Origin: Flavobacteriales bacterium
GTDB lineage: Bacteria; Bacteroidota; Bacteroidia; Flavobacteriales; UBA7312
DNA: 37,150 bases
Assembly (NCBI GenBank): GCA_029248105.1
Contig: JAQWJZ010000013.1
Span: forward strand, 1 to 37,150
Reading direction: 5' to 3'
Below the pieces are notes generated by a model. That model ran no database searches. It saw only the letters and a list, made by a program, of their open reading frames with translations, and was not told where the DNA came from. The translations under genes and the position numbers were made by a program. Position 1 is the first letter of the stretch, and every line of letters starts with the position of its first letter. Positions 7,078 to 15,583 of the stretch are shown piece by piece.

Positions 7078-8028
7078 ATGGGAATATTTGGTTTTTTTTC
7101 AAAAGATAAAAAGGATAAACTCGATAAAGGTTTAGAAAAAACGAAAGAAAATGTTTTCGGTAAGTTATCACGTGCCGTTGCCGGTAAGTCTAAAGTAGAC
7201 GAGGAGGCTCTTGACGACATAGAAGAAGCTTTAATCACTTCAGACATAGGTGTTGAAACGACTCTTAAAATTATTGAAAGACTAGAGGAAAGGGTGGCAA
7301 AAGATAAATACCTCGATGCCAATGAAATTAATGCCTTTCTTAAAGATGAGATAAGCCAATTACTAGAAGAAAGTAATAACACTGATGAAGTAAACTTTGT
7401 GGTGCCTGAAACAGATGGTCCTTATGTTATTATGGTAGTCGGTGTTAATGGTGTTGGCAAAACAACAACCATTGGGAAGTTGGCTCATCAATTTAAAAAA
7501 GAAGGCAAAAAAGTAGTTCTAGGTGCTGCCGATACCTTTAGAGCTGCTGCTGTAGATCAATTAGTTATTTGGTCTGAAAGAGTAGGAGTAGAGATAGTAA
7601 AGCAAGACATGGGCTCTGACCCTGCATCTGTAGCTTTTGATACGGTACAATCTGCTAAAACTAAGGGGGCTGATGTAGTCATTATTGATACGGCAGGTCG
7701 ATTGCATAATAAAGTCAATCTGATGAACGAATTGACTAAAATTAGAAATGTAATGACTAAGGTTATCCCTAACGCTCCACACGATGTAATGTTAGTTCTA
7801 GATGCTTCTACAGGGCAAAACGCTATTGAACAAGCCAAACAATTTACCCTTGCAACAAAAGTAGATTCATTAGCTTTAAGTAAGCTAGATGGTACTGCTA
7901 AAGGTGGTGTGGTTATTGGTATTTCTGATCAATTCAAAATACCTGTTCGCTATATAGGTGTAGGAGAAGGAATAGAAGATTTACAAGTGTTCAATAAAAA
8001 AGAGTTTGTGGACTCTTTATTCAACTAA
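7078..8028 (+). CDS. ftsY: signal recognition particle receptor FtsY
   Basis: 316 residues: the NG-domain GTPase that docks SRP-bound ribosomes at the inner membrane. The short N-terminus (MGIFGFFSKDKKDKLDKGLEK) lacks the long acidic A domain of E. coli FtsY, as is usual in Bacteroidota. The helical N domain runs to about residue 100. The GTPase motifs are GVNGVGKTTT (about 122-131), DTFRAAA, DTAGRLHNK and LSKLDGTAKGG. It overlaps no neighbour but is followed after one base by rimO, so translation is probably coupled. Its partner ffh is also in this window at 31074. Confidence 0.97.
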   Translation: MGIFGFFSKDKKDKLDKGLEKTKENVFGKLSRAVAGKSKVDEEALDDIEEALITSDIGVETTLKIIERLEERVAKDKYLDANEINAFLKDEISQLLEESNNTDEVNFVVPETDGPYVIMVVGVNGVGKTTTIGKLAHQFKKEGKKVVLGAADTFRAAAVDQLVIWSERVGVEIVKQDMGSDPASVAFDTVQSAKTKGADVVIIDTAGRLHNKVNLMNELTKIRNVMTKVIPNAPHDVMLVLDASTGQNAIEQAKQFTLATKVDSLALSKLDGTAKGGVVIGISDQFKIPVRYIGVGEGIEDLQVFNKKEFVDSLFN

Positions 8029-8029
8029 G

Positions 8030-9340
8030 ATGAGGACAAAGTCGCTTAAAAATAATAAAATCAACGTTATCACCCTGGGGTGTTCAAAAAACATTTACGA
8101 TTCTGAAGTCTTGATGGGGCAATTGAAAGCCAATAAGATGGAAGTAGAGCACGAGTCTGAAAAAGACGATGCCAATATAGTAGTAATCAATACTTGTGGG
8201 TTCATAGATAACGCTAAGGAAGAATCCGTCAATACTATTATTGAACAGGCCGAACGCAAATCAGATGGTAAAATTGATAAGCTATTTGTTACAGGATGTT
8301 TGTCAGAACGTTACAAGCCCGATTTAGAGAAAGAAATCCCTAATGTAGACGAGTATTTTGGCACAACTGACTTGCCAAAATTGTTACAGGCTCTAGGAGC
8401 AGATTATAAGCATGAGCTGATAGGGGAACGCATGACAACTACACCCAAGCATTATGCTTTTTTGAAAATTGCAGAAGGTTGTGACCGTCCTTGTTCTTTC
8501 TGTGCTATCCCTTTGATGCGTGGTAAGCATAAATCCAAACCTATAGAGGATTTGGTCAAAGAGGCTACTAACTTAGCTAGGGACGGCGTTAAAGAACTTA
8601 TTCTAATCGCTCAAGATTTGACTTACTACGGACTGGATTTGTACAAATCAAGAAGGTTAGCTGACTTACTGCTTGCTTTATCAGAGGTTGAGGGTGTAGA
8701 ATGGATACGTTTGCATTACGCTTTTCCAACAGGCTTTCCTGAAGATGTTTTGGAAGTGATTCGAACTAACGATAAAATTTGTAACTACATCGATATTCCT
8801 TTGCAGCATATAAGCGATTCTGTTTTAAAATCCATGCGAAGAGGAACGACTCATCAAAAAACAGATGCTCTATTGAAAAAGTTTAGAGAAGATGTTCCTG
8901 GAATGGCTATTCGCACCTCCCTAATTGTAGGTTATCCAGGCGAATCAGAAGAAGATTTTCAAGAACTCAAGCAATGGGTCAGTGATACTGAATTTGACCG
9001 TTTGGGTGTATTTACTTATTCACACGAAGAAAACACCCATGCTCACCTATTAGAAGACGATGTGCCAGAAGAAATTAAACACCAAAGGGCTGAAGAGATA
9101 ATGGAGCTACAAAGCGATATTTCTTATCGACTCAATCAAGCCAAAGTGAGCCAGACCTTTAAAGTGCTTTTTGATAGGAAAGAAGGGGAGTACTTTATTG
9201 GTAGAACTGAATTTGATTCACCAGATGTAGATAATGAGGTGTTAGTCAAAGCCACAGACTCATATGTTAGAATGGGCGACTTTGCCAATGTCAAAATCAC
9301 CCATGCTGATCACTACGACCTCTATGGAGATATAGTGTAA
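8030..9340 (+). CDS. rimO: ribosomal protein S12 methylthiotransferase RimO
   Basis: 436 residues from ATG at 8030, one base after the ftsY stop. A longer frame starting inside ftsY is less likely. RimO adds a methylthio group to an Asp of ribosomal protein S12. Domain order is an N-terminal UPF0004 domain with three cluster cysteines (LGCSKN, NTCGF, VTGCLSE), a radical SAM core with C151DRPC155SFC158, and a C-terminal TRAM domain. The GCSKN...SE form and ribosomal neighbours favour RimO over the tRNA-modifying MiaB. It ends exactly where the convergent minus-strand gene ends. Confidence 0.94.
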   Translation: MRTKSLKNNKINVITLGCSKNIYDSEVLMGQLKANKMEVEHESEKDDANIVVINTCGFIDNAKEESVNTIIEQAERKSDGKIDKLFVTGCLSERYKPDLEKEIPNVDEYFGTTDLPKLLQALGADYKHELIGERMTTTPKHYAFLKIAEGCDRPCSFCAIPLMRGKHKSKPIEDLVKEATNLARDGVKELILIAQDLTYYGLDLYKSRRLADLLLALSEVEGVEWIRLHYAFPTGFPEDVLEVIRTNDKICNYIDIPLQHISDSVLKSMRRGTTHQKTDALLKKFREDVPGMAIRTSLIVGYPGESEEDFQELKQWVSDTEFDRLGVFTYSHEENTHAHLLEDDVPEEIKHQRAEEIMELQSDISYRLNQAKVSQTFKVLFDRKEGEYFIGRTEFDSPDVDNEVLVKATDSYVRMGDFANVKITHADHYDLYGDIV

Positions 9341-9748
9341 TTATTCAATAAGAGTATAAGTCTTCGGAGTAGGACTCGTTTCGTTGATTACTCTAATTTC
9401 GTTTCCACCTATTTTTGCTAAATAGATAAGATTGATGTCATCATTTTTGTCCGTAAATTCCAAATTGTTGTAACTATTATATTTGATTATTTGCTCAACT
9501 GCAATGCTATTTTCTTTACAAGAATCCATATAACTTATGGACGTTTTGCCTGTATTGAGTAAGCGCTCCAATACGATATCATCTTCTGAAATAATGAGGT
9601 TTTCGGTATAGTTAGTGGAGTCAGTATAAATCCAACTTCCTCTTATCCATTCAGGAGGTGTGATGCTAGGGTCAGGTGTTGGAGGTTTTTCGTAAGGGTC
9701 GCAAGAGAAAATAAATAGTGCTACAATAGCTAATGGTAAAAATTTCAA
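9341..9748 (-). CDS. small lipoprotein of unknown function
   Basis: 135 residues starting at TTG (9748), with a lipobox ...LFIFSC and a likely lipidated Cys16, then a Pro-rich linker (EKPPTPDPSITPPEW). The mature part, WIRGSWIY...NLIISEDDIVLE...IYLAKIGGNEIRV, resembles small lipocalin/META-like 'how much does it weigh on the template' folds found in Bacteroidota lipoproteins, but no family is recognised. Its stop codon abuts the rimO stop with no gap. A TAnnTTTG element lies 22 bases upstream of the start. It is downstream of the broken barrel gene and may have its own promoter. Confidence 0.6.
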   Translation of the reverse strand: MKFLPLAIVALFIFSCDPYEKPPTPDPSITPPEWIRGSWIYTDSTNYTENLIISEDDIVLERLLNTGKTSISYMDSCKENSIAVEQIIKYNSYNNLEFTDKNDDINLIYLAKIGGNEIRVINETSPTPKTYTLIE

Positions 9749-9770
9749 GGTTTGTTTTTTTTAAGTTTAG

Positions 9771-9778
9771 CAAAGTTA
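9771..9778 (-). promoter_or_regulatory. putative -7 element of the small lipoprotein gene
   Basis: On the minus strand this reads TAACTTTG, an exact TAnnTTTG match, 22 bases upstream of the TTG start at 9748. No -33 TTG at the expected distance. It overlaps the space just after the stop of the barrel gene. Confidence 0.4.
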
Positions 9779-9783
9779 TCAAT

Positions 9784-10343
9784 TTATTTTAATTTTAACA
9801 TTATTTTCAGATAACCTGTATTGCGACTGCCATGAAAACCGTTTGTAATATTATAACCTAAAAGAGTTAGGTCGACAACAAATCGTCTATGCTCTTTTCC
9901 AAATCGTAAGCCAAGATTGGCATAAGGCCTTATATAAGAATCTCTAGTTGAGGTAAAATTTTTATTTTCTGTTTCATTGAATAAATAATCTATACTAAAG
10001 TTATTTGTTTTTGAATAATCGCCACCAGCAATAATGAATGTGTTAACACGTCTTTCTCTTGAAAACATGAATCTAGCATTTAAATTAAGGTCAATGATGC
10101 TCTTCTTTACGAAACTAATATTGACATTATGCGAAGAGTATGTGTAATTACCGTTGTTAATGTTAAATGTCAAATCAAATTTTTTGCTCAGATTTTTCTC
10201 AATACTTAATCCAACTTTATTTCCATAGCCCCAGTGGTCACCAACAGGGTTAAAAAGAGGTTTCCAGAAAATAGAGATGATTTAGGCTTTTCTTGTGCAA
10301 ACAGTGCGTTGGAGATCAGTAATATGAAGAGTAGTTTTTTCAC
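9784..10343 (-). pseudogene. frameshifted outer-membrane beta-barrel gene
   Basis: Reading leftward from GTG at 10343 gives a clear signal peptide (VKKLLFILLISNALFAQ) then EKPK. The frame then runs into a stop within about 25 codons. Shifting by one base at the AAA run at 10281-10283 restores IISIFWKPLFNPVGDHWGYG and joins the long frame that ends ...GYLKIMLKLK at 9784. Adding one A to the run would give a continuous 185-residue protein with a signal peptide and beta-barrel-like strands. The gene is therefore either a recent pseudogene or carries a one-base sequencing or assembly error in a homopolymer. It is between two other minus-strand envelope genes. The barrel family is not recognised. 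Confidence 0.75.
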
Positions 10344-10388
10344 GAGGTTAAATCAGTTTGTTTACTTGAGTTTTAGGAGATGGATGCT

Positions 10389-10925
10389 TCAGTCTTCTTG
10401 AAAGCTGAATTTTCCTTTACAGTACGCTTTCTTTTTCATTTTTCTATCGAAATCAGCTCTTAGCACAGGAGGCACATAGAATTCCATTTCATCGTGATAG
10501 CGATACAGTCCTGCTTTTAATTTTGTAATGGATTCTCCTCTAGGCTCTGATAGGTAGAATTCATTAATAAGAATCATTTCAAAATATTGGTAAGCTAGTG
10601 TTTGTAATGCGACCTCTATAAGCTCATAATCTCTATCTGATACATCTTGAGGAGGATTGGCATATATGGTTTCTTTAACTTTTAGCTGATAGCGGTAGCC
10701 CCATTCAAAATCAAAGCCTTTGACATATTCCACATAAGGATTGTCCGAGACTAAAGTAAGTGATGTGAAAAAAGCACCATTGCTAAGTTTTTTATACGGT
10801 TCTATAGTAATGCTGAATTCACTGACTTTATCAGATTGAGAATCTTGATAATCTTCAGCAATGATTTGGGAGAAGGAAAAAAAAGAAGTAAAAATACAGA
10901 GGGTGATTAGATAAATTTTATTCAT
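10389..10925 (-). CDS. DUF4377-like secreted protein
   Basis: 178 residues with a Sec signal peptide (MNKIYLITLCIFTSFFSFSQ). The central segment YVKGFDFEWGYRYQLKVKE...RDYELIEVAL fits the pattern I associate with DUF4377, a small domain of Bacteroidota and other bacteria often next to META domains. The C-terminal part, with YCKGKFSFQ, is not recognised. There is no lipobox, so it is probably periplasmic. It is the first of three minus-strand envelope genes; the frameshifted barrel gene follows after 45 bases. The role is unknown. Confidence 0.6.
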   Translation of the reverse strand: MNKIYLITLCIFTSFFSFSQIIAEDYQDSQSDKVSEFSITIEPYKKLSNGAFFTSLTLVSDNPYVEYVKGFDFEWGYRYQLKVKETIYANPPQDVSDRDYELIEVALQTLAYQYFEMILINEFYLSEPRGESITKLKAGLYRYHDEMEFYVPPVLRADFDRKMKKKAYCKGKFSFQED

Positions 10926-10993
10926 GATTAAGTAACTATTGATTTAATCTCTTATTTTATGGTATAAATAAATTCTAACTTTTTCATTTTACT

Positions 10994-11001
10994 TACTTTT
11001 G
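10994..11001 (+). promoter_or_regulatory. bshC promoter -7 element
   Basis: TACTTTTG fits TAnnTTTG and ends seven bases before the GTG start at 11009. The transcription start would therefore fall on or next to the start codon, suggesting a leaderless or nearly leaderless message. No -33 TTG at the usual distance was found. Confidence 0.45.
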
Positions 11002-11008
11002 CCTGAAA

Positions 11009-12532
11009 GTGAGTTCAAAGCAAATACCATATCGTAAAATTAATGTTTTAAGCCCTTTGGTGCAAGACTATTTAGATGAAAAGCCTGATTTGTCAGTTTT
11101 TTATGGTCGATATAATAAGATAGACAATTACCGCACACAAATACAGGATAGAAGTCAATTTTCTACTGATAGACAAACTCTTGTTGAGGTTTTGAAAAGG
11201 CAAAACGCTACTCTTGAATTGTCAGATTTATCAAAAGAGAATATTGAGTCGCTAGAGTCTGAGGATACTTTTACTGTTACTACAGGTCATCAGTTGTGTT
11301 TGTTTACTGGGCCTTTGTATTTTATATACAAGATAGTTTCAACAATTAACCTTGCTAAGGAATTGAAGAAACACTACCCATCAAAGCATTTTGTGCCTAT
11401 TTTTTGGATGGCTTCAGAAGATCACGATTTTGATGAAATTAATCATGCACAATTATTCGGTCAGACTGTAAGGTGGAATACTAAACAGGGCGGAGCAGTT
11501 GGGAGAATGAATTTAAACGATATACCTTCCGTTTTGAAAGAGTTGGATGCCATGATTGGAGATGATGAAAACGCTCAACAATTAAAAGGCATTTTTCACA
11601 AGGCTTATTCTGCGCAGAACTTGGCACAAGCTAGTCGTATTTTGGTTAATAGTTTATTCAAAAACGATGGTCTTGTTATCCTAGATGGTGACGATTTTCA
11701 GCTAAAAAAACTATTCGTTGAGGTCATGAAAAAGGATATTTGCGAAAAGTCTTTTGCTTCTATCATAGCCTTACAATCAGAAAAGTTAAGTAAAAACTAC
11801 AAAGCTCAGGCGCATGTTAGAGAAATAAATTTTTTCAAGTTAGAAGAGGGAGGGAGAGAAAGAATAGCTTCGCCCTTAGATGCGCAAGAGGTTGTTAATT
11901 CTGCTGAAAATTTTAGTCCTAACGTTCTCATGCGACCACTTTATCAAGAGTTGATATTACCTAACTTAGCATATATTGGCGGAGGTGCTGAAATGGCGTA
12001 TTGGATGCAGTTAAAAACAGCCTTTGAATTTGAAAATATACCCTTTCCTATTTTGGTTTTAAGGAATTCACTTTTGTTAAGCCATTCGTCACAGCTCAAC
12101 AAAATTGAGAAATTGGGCTTTTCAGTAGAAGACTTTTTCAATTCTGAAGCTGATTTACATAAGCAATACATACAATCTCAAAAAGATTTTTCACTAGATC
12201 GTGAGCTAGATTCTTTAACTCAATTGTTCGATAAAATGAAAAGTAAATTTGAGGGAGACGCACACAAGCCCATCATAGATGCCGAACATAAGAGGCAAAA
12301 GAACTCCTTGGAGAAGTTAGCTAAAAAACTATACCGAATAGAAAAAGTTAAGCATGAGACAGCTCTTTCGCAGATTTCAAAGATAAAGGCTAGTTTTTTT
12401 CCAAACGCTACTTTACAAGAACGCTACGATAATTTTATTCCCTATTATTTAAAATATGGTGATAACTTTATAAAAAAGTTAAAAGACGAACTCAACCCAC
12501 TAGATACTAATTTTGTAGTTTTAGCCCTTTAA
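11009..12532 (+). CDS. bshC: bacillithiol biosynthesis cysteine-adding enzyme BshC
   Basis: 507 residues from a GTG start, usual length for BshC. BshC adds cysteine to glucosaminyl-malate in the last step of making bacillithiol, the low-molecular-weight thiol of many Bacteroidota and Firmicutes. Recognisable segments are an early DYL...L..FYGRY, TVTTGHQLCLFTGPLYFIYK, FVPIFWMASEDHDFDEI, and GGGAEMAYW near residue 325, with a coiled-coil-like C-terminal region rich in Lys and Glu. bshA and bshB are not in this window. guaA follows after 12 bases. The next in-frame ATG lies well inside the conserved region, so the GTG start is favoured even though it is very close to the promoter. Confidence 0.92.
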   Translation: MSSKQIPYRKINVLSPLVQDYLDEKPDLSVFYGRYNKIDNYRTQIQDRSQFSTDRQTLVEVLKRQNATLELSDLSKENIESLESEDTFTVTTGHQLCLFTGPLYFIYKIVSTINLAKELKKHYPSKHFVPIFWMASEDHDFDEINHAQLFGQTVRWNTKQGGAVGRMNLNDIPSVLKELDAMIGDDENAQQLKGIFHKAYSAQNLAQASRILVNSLFKNDGLVILDGDDFQLKKLFVEVMKKDICEKSFASIIALQSEKLSKNYKAQAHVREINFFKLEEGGRERIASPLDAQEVVNSAENFSPNVLMRPLYQELILPNLAYIGGGAEMAYWMQLKTAFEFENIPFPILVLRNSLLLSHSSQLNKIEKLGFSVEDFFNSEADLHKQYIQSQKDFSLDRELDSLTQLFDKMKSKFEGDAHKPIIDAEHKRQKNSLEKLAKKLYRIEKVKHETALSQISKIKASFFPNATLQERYDNFIPYYLKYGDNFIKKLKDELNPLDTNFVVLAL

Positions 12533-12544
12533 ATTCAATGTCAA

Positions 12545-14080
12545 ATGGCTCAAGAAAAGATACTTATACTAGATTTTGGTTCTCAATATACTCAGCTCAT
12601 TGCGCGAAGAGTCAGAGAGCTTAATATCTATTGTGAAATCCATCCCTTCAATAAAATACCAGAATTGACTGATAACCTCAAAGGTGTTGTCCTTTCGGGA
12701 AGTCCATCTTCTGTACGAGATGATAATGCGCCAATACCTAATTTGGATGGTATTATTGGGGTGTTGCCAGTTTTGGGTGTTTGTTATGGCGCACAGCATC
12801 TTGCTAAAATAAATGGGGGTGAAGTTTTGCCTTCAAAAATTCGTGAATATGGTAGAGCAAAGTTATCCTTTGTGAACTCTTCTAATTCACTTTTTAAGGG
12901 TATTTCAGAGGGTTCTCAAGTGTGGATGAGTCACGGAGACACCATTACTTCTTTGCCGAATTCTTGTGAAATTATAGCTTCAACTGAAGATGTACAAGTA
13001 GCTGGTTACCAATTCATTAACGAAAAAACATTTGCTATACAATTTCATCCAGAAGTCTATCATTCGACTGATGGCAAACAATTGTTATCTAACTTTTTAA
13101 TTGATGTTTGTGAATGCTCTCAAGACTGGACTCCAGACTCTTTTGTGCAACGAACGGTAGATGAATTAAAAGCCAAATTGGGTAATGATAAAGTCGTTCT
13201 TGGGCTGTCTGGTGGTGTAGACTCAACCGTTGCCAGTGTGTTATTACATAAGGCAATTGGCGACAATCTATATTGCATTTTTGTTGATAATGGCTTGTTA
13301 CGTAAAAACGAGTTTGAGAACGTTTTGGAGCAATATAAAGAAATGGGTCTTAATATCAAGGGCGTTGATTCTAAGGATCGATTCTACCAAGTTTTAGATG
13401 GTGTTAGCGACCCTGAAGCTAAGCGAAAAGCAATAGGTAATAAATTTATAGATATTTTTGATGATGAGGCGCACCTCATAAAAGATGTGAAGTGGTTGGC
13501 TCAAGGAACTATTTATCCTGATGTCATTGAGTCGGTATCTGCTACTGGAGGACCATCAGCAACTATTAAATCGCATCACAATGTTGGAGGATTACCAGAC
13601 TTTATGAAGCTTAAAGTTGTTGAACCCTTGAATACACTCTTTAAAGATGAGGTTCGAAGAATAGGACGTTCTATGAATATTGATGAATCCTTATTAGGAA
13701 GACACCCTTTCCCTGGTCCAGGATTAGCCATTCGTATATTGGGAGATGTTACCAAAGAAAAAGTAAGAATATTGCAAGAAGTAGATCATATTTTTATTTC
13801 TTCTCTTATATCTGAAGGATTATACGATAAGGTTTGGCAAGCAGGAGCTATATTTTTACCTGTTCAGTCGGTAGGAGTAATGGGAGACGAAAGAACTTAT
13901 GAGAATGCAGTAGCTTTGAGAGCTGTAGAATCTACTGATGGTATGACAGCTGATTGGGTACACTTACCCTATGAGTTTTTAGCCAAAGTATCCAACGATA
14001 TTATTAATAAGGTAAAAGGGATAAACAGAGTGGTATACGATATCAGTTCTAAACCACCAGCAACCATAGAATGGGAATAA
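12545..14080 (+). CDS. guaA: GMP synthase (glutamine-hydrolysing)
   Basis: 511 residues, full length. It converts XMP to GMP using glutamine and ATP in the cytoplasm. The N-terminal class I glutamine amidotransferase domain has nucleophile Cys80 in GVCYGAQ and the His-Glu pair in [11 protein letters not shown]. The ATP-pyrophosphatase domain starts with the P-loop [11 protein letters not shown] (about residue 220). The C-terminal dimerisation domain has the XMP-binding segments [14 protein letters not shown] and [12 protein letters not shown], and ends KPPATIEWE as the family does. It is in a row with bshC upstream and the LysM protein gene 23 bases downstream. Confidence 0.97.
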   Translation: MAQEKILILDFGSQYTQLIARRVRELNIYCEIHPFNKIPELTDNLKGVVLSGSPSSVRDDNAPIPNLDGIIGVLPVLGVCYGAQHLAKINGGEVLPSKIREYGRAKLSFVNSSNSLFKGISEGSQVWMSHGDTITSLPNSCEIIASTEDVQVAGYQFINEKTFAIQFHPEVYHSTDGKQLLSNFLIDVCECSQDWTPDSFVQRTVDELKAKLGNDKVVLGLSGGVDSTVASVLLHKAIGDNLYCIFVDNGLLRKNEFENVLEQYKEMGLNIKGVDSKDRFYQVLDGVSDPEAKRKAIGNKFIDIFDDEAHLIKDVKWLAQGTIYPDVIESVSATGGPSATIKSHHNVGGLPDFMKLKVVEPLNTLFKDEVRRIGRSMNIDESLLGRHPFPGPGLAIRILGDVTKEKVRILQEVDHIFISSLISEGLYDKVWQAGAIFLPVQSVGVMGDERTYENAVALRAVESTDGMTADWVHLPYEFLAKVSNDIINKVKGINRVVYDISSKPPATIEWE

Positions 14081-14103
14081 TAAAAATAACTTTAGAAAGT
14101 TAA

Positions 14104-15498
14104 ATGTGTATGACAAGATTAGCAATATGTTTAGTTTTTTTTAGTGTCTTTTCTGGCTTTTTTGCTAAAGCACAGACTCAAGATACTATTATTGACAACA
14201 AACCTTATGCTATTCATGTGGTTCAGCCTAGAGAGACATTATATGGTATTTCACGCCAATACAATGCTGAACTTAATGATTTAGTTGTCTCTAATCCTGC
14301 AGTAATTCAAGGATTGCACGTAGGATTTCATCTTTTAGTGCCTTTACGCCATGACATTGTCAAAACCATTAGTTCAGATACCGTATTTTCTGATTATAGT
14401 CCGAAAGAACTGTCATCAAATGATACGGTTAAGTTTATGGATATTCAAAGGTCTAATTTCCCGATTTATGAATTAGATTCAACAGTAGTTAAAGTAGCAT
14501 TACTTTTGCCCTTTTATTTGGATTTTAACGACTCTTTGAAGGTAAATAATAGGGGTAAAAATATGATTTACCCTAAGTCAAAAGTCGCTTTGGATTTTTA
14601 CTTTGGCTTTCAACTTGCTATTGATAGTTTAACTCAATTAGGATATAAAATTGATTTAATGGTTTTGGATGTGCCCAACGATTCAGTTTTTGAATCTATC
14701 CTTACTTCAAATATTTTGTATGACCGAGAGTATATTTTTGGACCTATCTACATTAGGCAGTTCGAGGAATTAGCTAAATTCTATGGTTACGATACTAAGA
14801 AGAAGCTTATTTCACCACTTTCGTACATGAGTGTGAAAAACAATTACTTAAACGTCTATCAGTCAGTACCATTATCACAGGTTCAGATAGATGTTCTTGT
14901 AAATTATCTTTTGAGATCAAATAATAGTGATAAATTAATATTATTAGGACAAGAGAATGAAGATGAGTTGATTTCTTACGCTAAAAAGAAATTGAGTTTA
15001 CAGATAATGAATAAAAGGTGTCAAGTTTTTACTTTTAACAAAGCTGAGTTATCCGATAGAGATTTTCTTAAAAGTAAGCTTAGATCGGATAAAAATATCA
15101 TCATTGTACCGTCTAACGACCGTTCGTTTGTAAGTAGATTACTACCTGTTTTGGGAAGTATGGAAGATACCTTATTTTCAATTTATGGTTTAGATACATG
15201 GAATAGGTTTGATAATTTAGATTACTATGATTTGGTTAATTTAAATGTTCATTTGCCATCCATCTTTATGAATGACAATAGTGAATTTTATTCTGACTTT
15301 CTGCTTAATTACTATCAAAAGTACTTTTCTTATCCTGAAAAATATGCTTATTCTGCTTATCAGCAGTCAATGTATTTTTTGAGTAATGAGTTTAAAAACC
15401 TTCTTAATTTCGAAACATTTCGAAATACCTCCTTTAAGTCCAATACCAAATTCAATATTGTTCGATATGTTGATTTTGAAAGGCTTATAGTTCAATAA
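14104..15498 (+). CDS. LysM domain plus periplasmic-binding-protein-like protein
   Basis: 464 residues with a signal peptide ending ...FFAKAQ; the start may be ATG 14104 or ATG 14110. One LysM domain follows at about residues 36-81 (HVVQPRETLYGISRQYNAEL...NP...LHVGFHLLVPL), which should bind peptidoglycan. The rest begins VKVALLLPFYLDF and resembles a type I periplasmic-binding-protein fold, as in the 'LysM peptidoglycan-binding / amino-acid ABC substrate-binding' proteins common in Flavobacteriia, often beside guaA. No permease or ATPase genes are nearby, so a cell-wall role similar to LpoA-type activators is more plausible than transport, though this is inference. Confidence 0.8.
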   Translation: MCMTRLAICLVFFSVFSGFFAKAQTQDTIIDNKPYAIHVVQPRETLYGISRQYNAELNDLVVSNPAVIQGLHVGFHLLVPLRHDIVKTISSDTVFSDYSPKELSSNDTVKFMDIQRSNFPIYELDSTVVKVALLLPFYLDFNDSLKVNNRGKNMIYPKSKVALDFYFGFQLAIDSLTQLGYKIDLMVLDVPNDSVFESILTSNILYDREYIFGPIYIRQFEELAKFYGYDTKKKLISPLSYMSVKNNYLNVYQSVPLSQVQIDVLVNYLLRSNNSDKLILLGQENEDELISYAKKKLSLQIMNKRCQVFTFNKAELSDRDFLKSKLRSDKNIIIVPSNDRSFVSRLLPVLGSMEDTLFSIYGLDTWNRFDNLDYYDLVNLNVHLPSIFMNDNSEFYSDFLLNYYQKYFSYPEKYAYSAYQQSMYFLSNEFKNLLNFETFRNTSFKSNTKFNIVRYVDFERLIVQ

Positions 15499-15545
15499 TA
15501 GTCTGCTCTATTTTCTTTGTTAGTTTAAGTAAGAGTCATATTTGT

Positions 15546-15553
15546 TATATTTG
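15546..15553 (+). promoter_or_regulatory. promoter -7 element of the giant surface protein gene
   Basis: TATATTTG matches TAnnTTTG exactly and is followed by TACC. It lies 30 bases upstream of the TTG start at 15584, which supports that start over any start at 15542. A TTTG occurs 26 bases upstream, longer than the usual spacer. Confidence 0.5.
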
Positions 15554-15583
15554 TACCTCTTTTTAAACTTAATAAGTTCGACC

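Noticed and set aside
7059-7382. Minus-strand open frame over the ftsY start
   Set aside because: Low-complexity Ser/Leu-rich translation that mirrors the Lys/Glu-rich FtsY N-terminus; no signal of its own.
10275-10290. Programmed -1 frameshift in the barrel gene
   Set aside because: The sequence at the shift (CCTAAATCATC on the minus strand) is not a slippery heptamer and no downstream stem-loop was evident.
15542-15583. Upstream extension of the giant protein from position 15542
   Set aside because: It lies upstream of and over the TATATTTG promoter element and would put extra residues in front of a normal signal peptide; TTG 15584 fits better.
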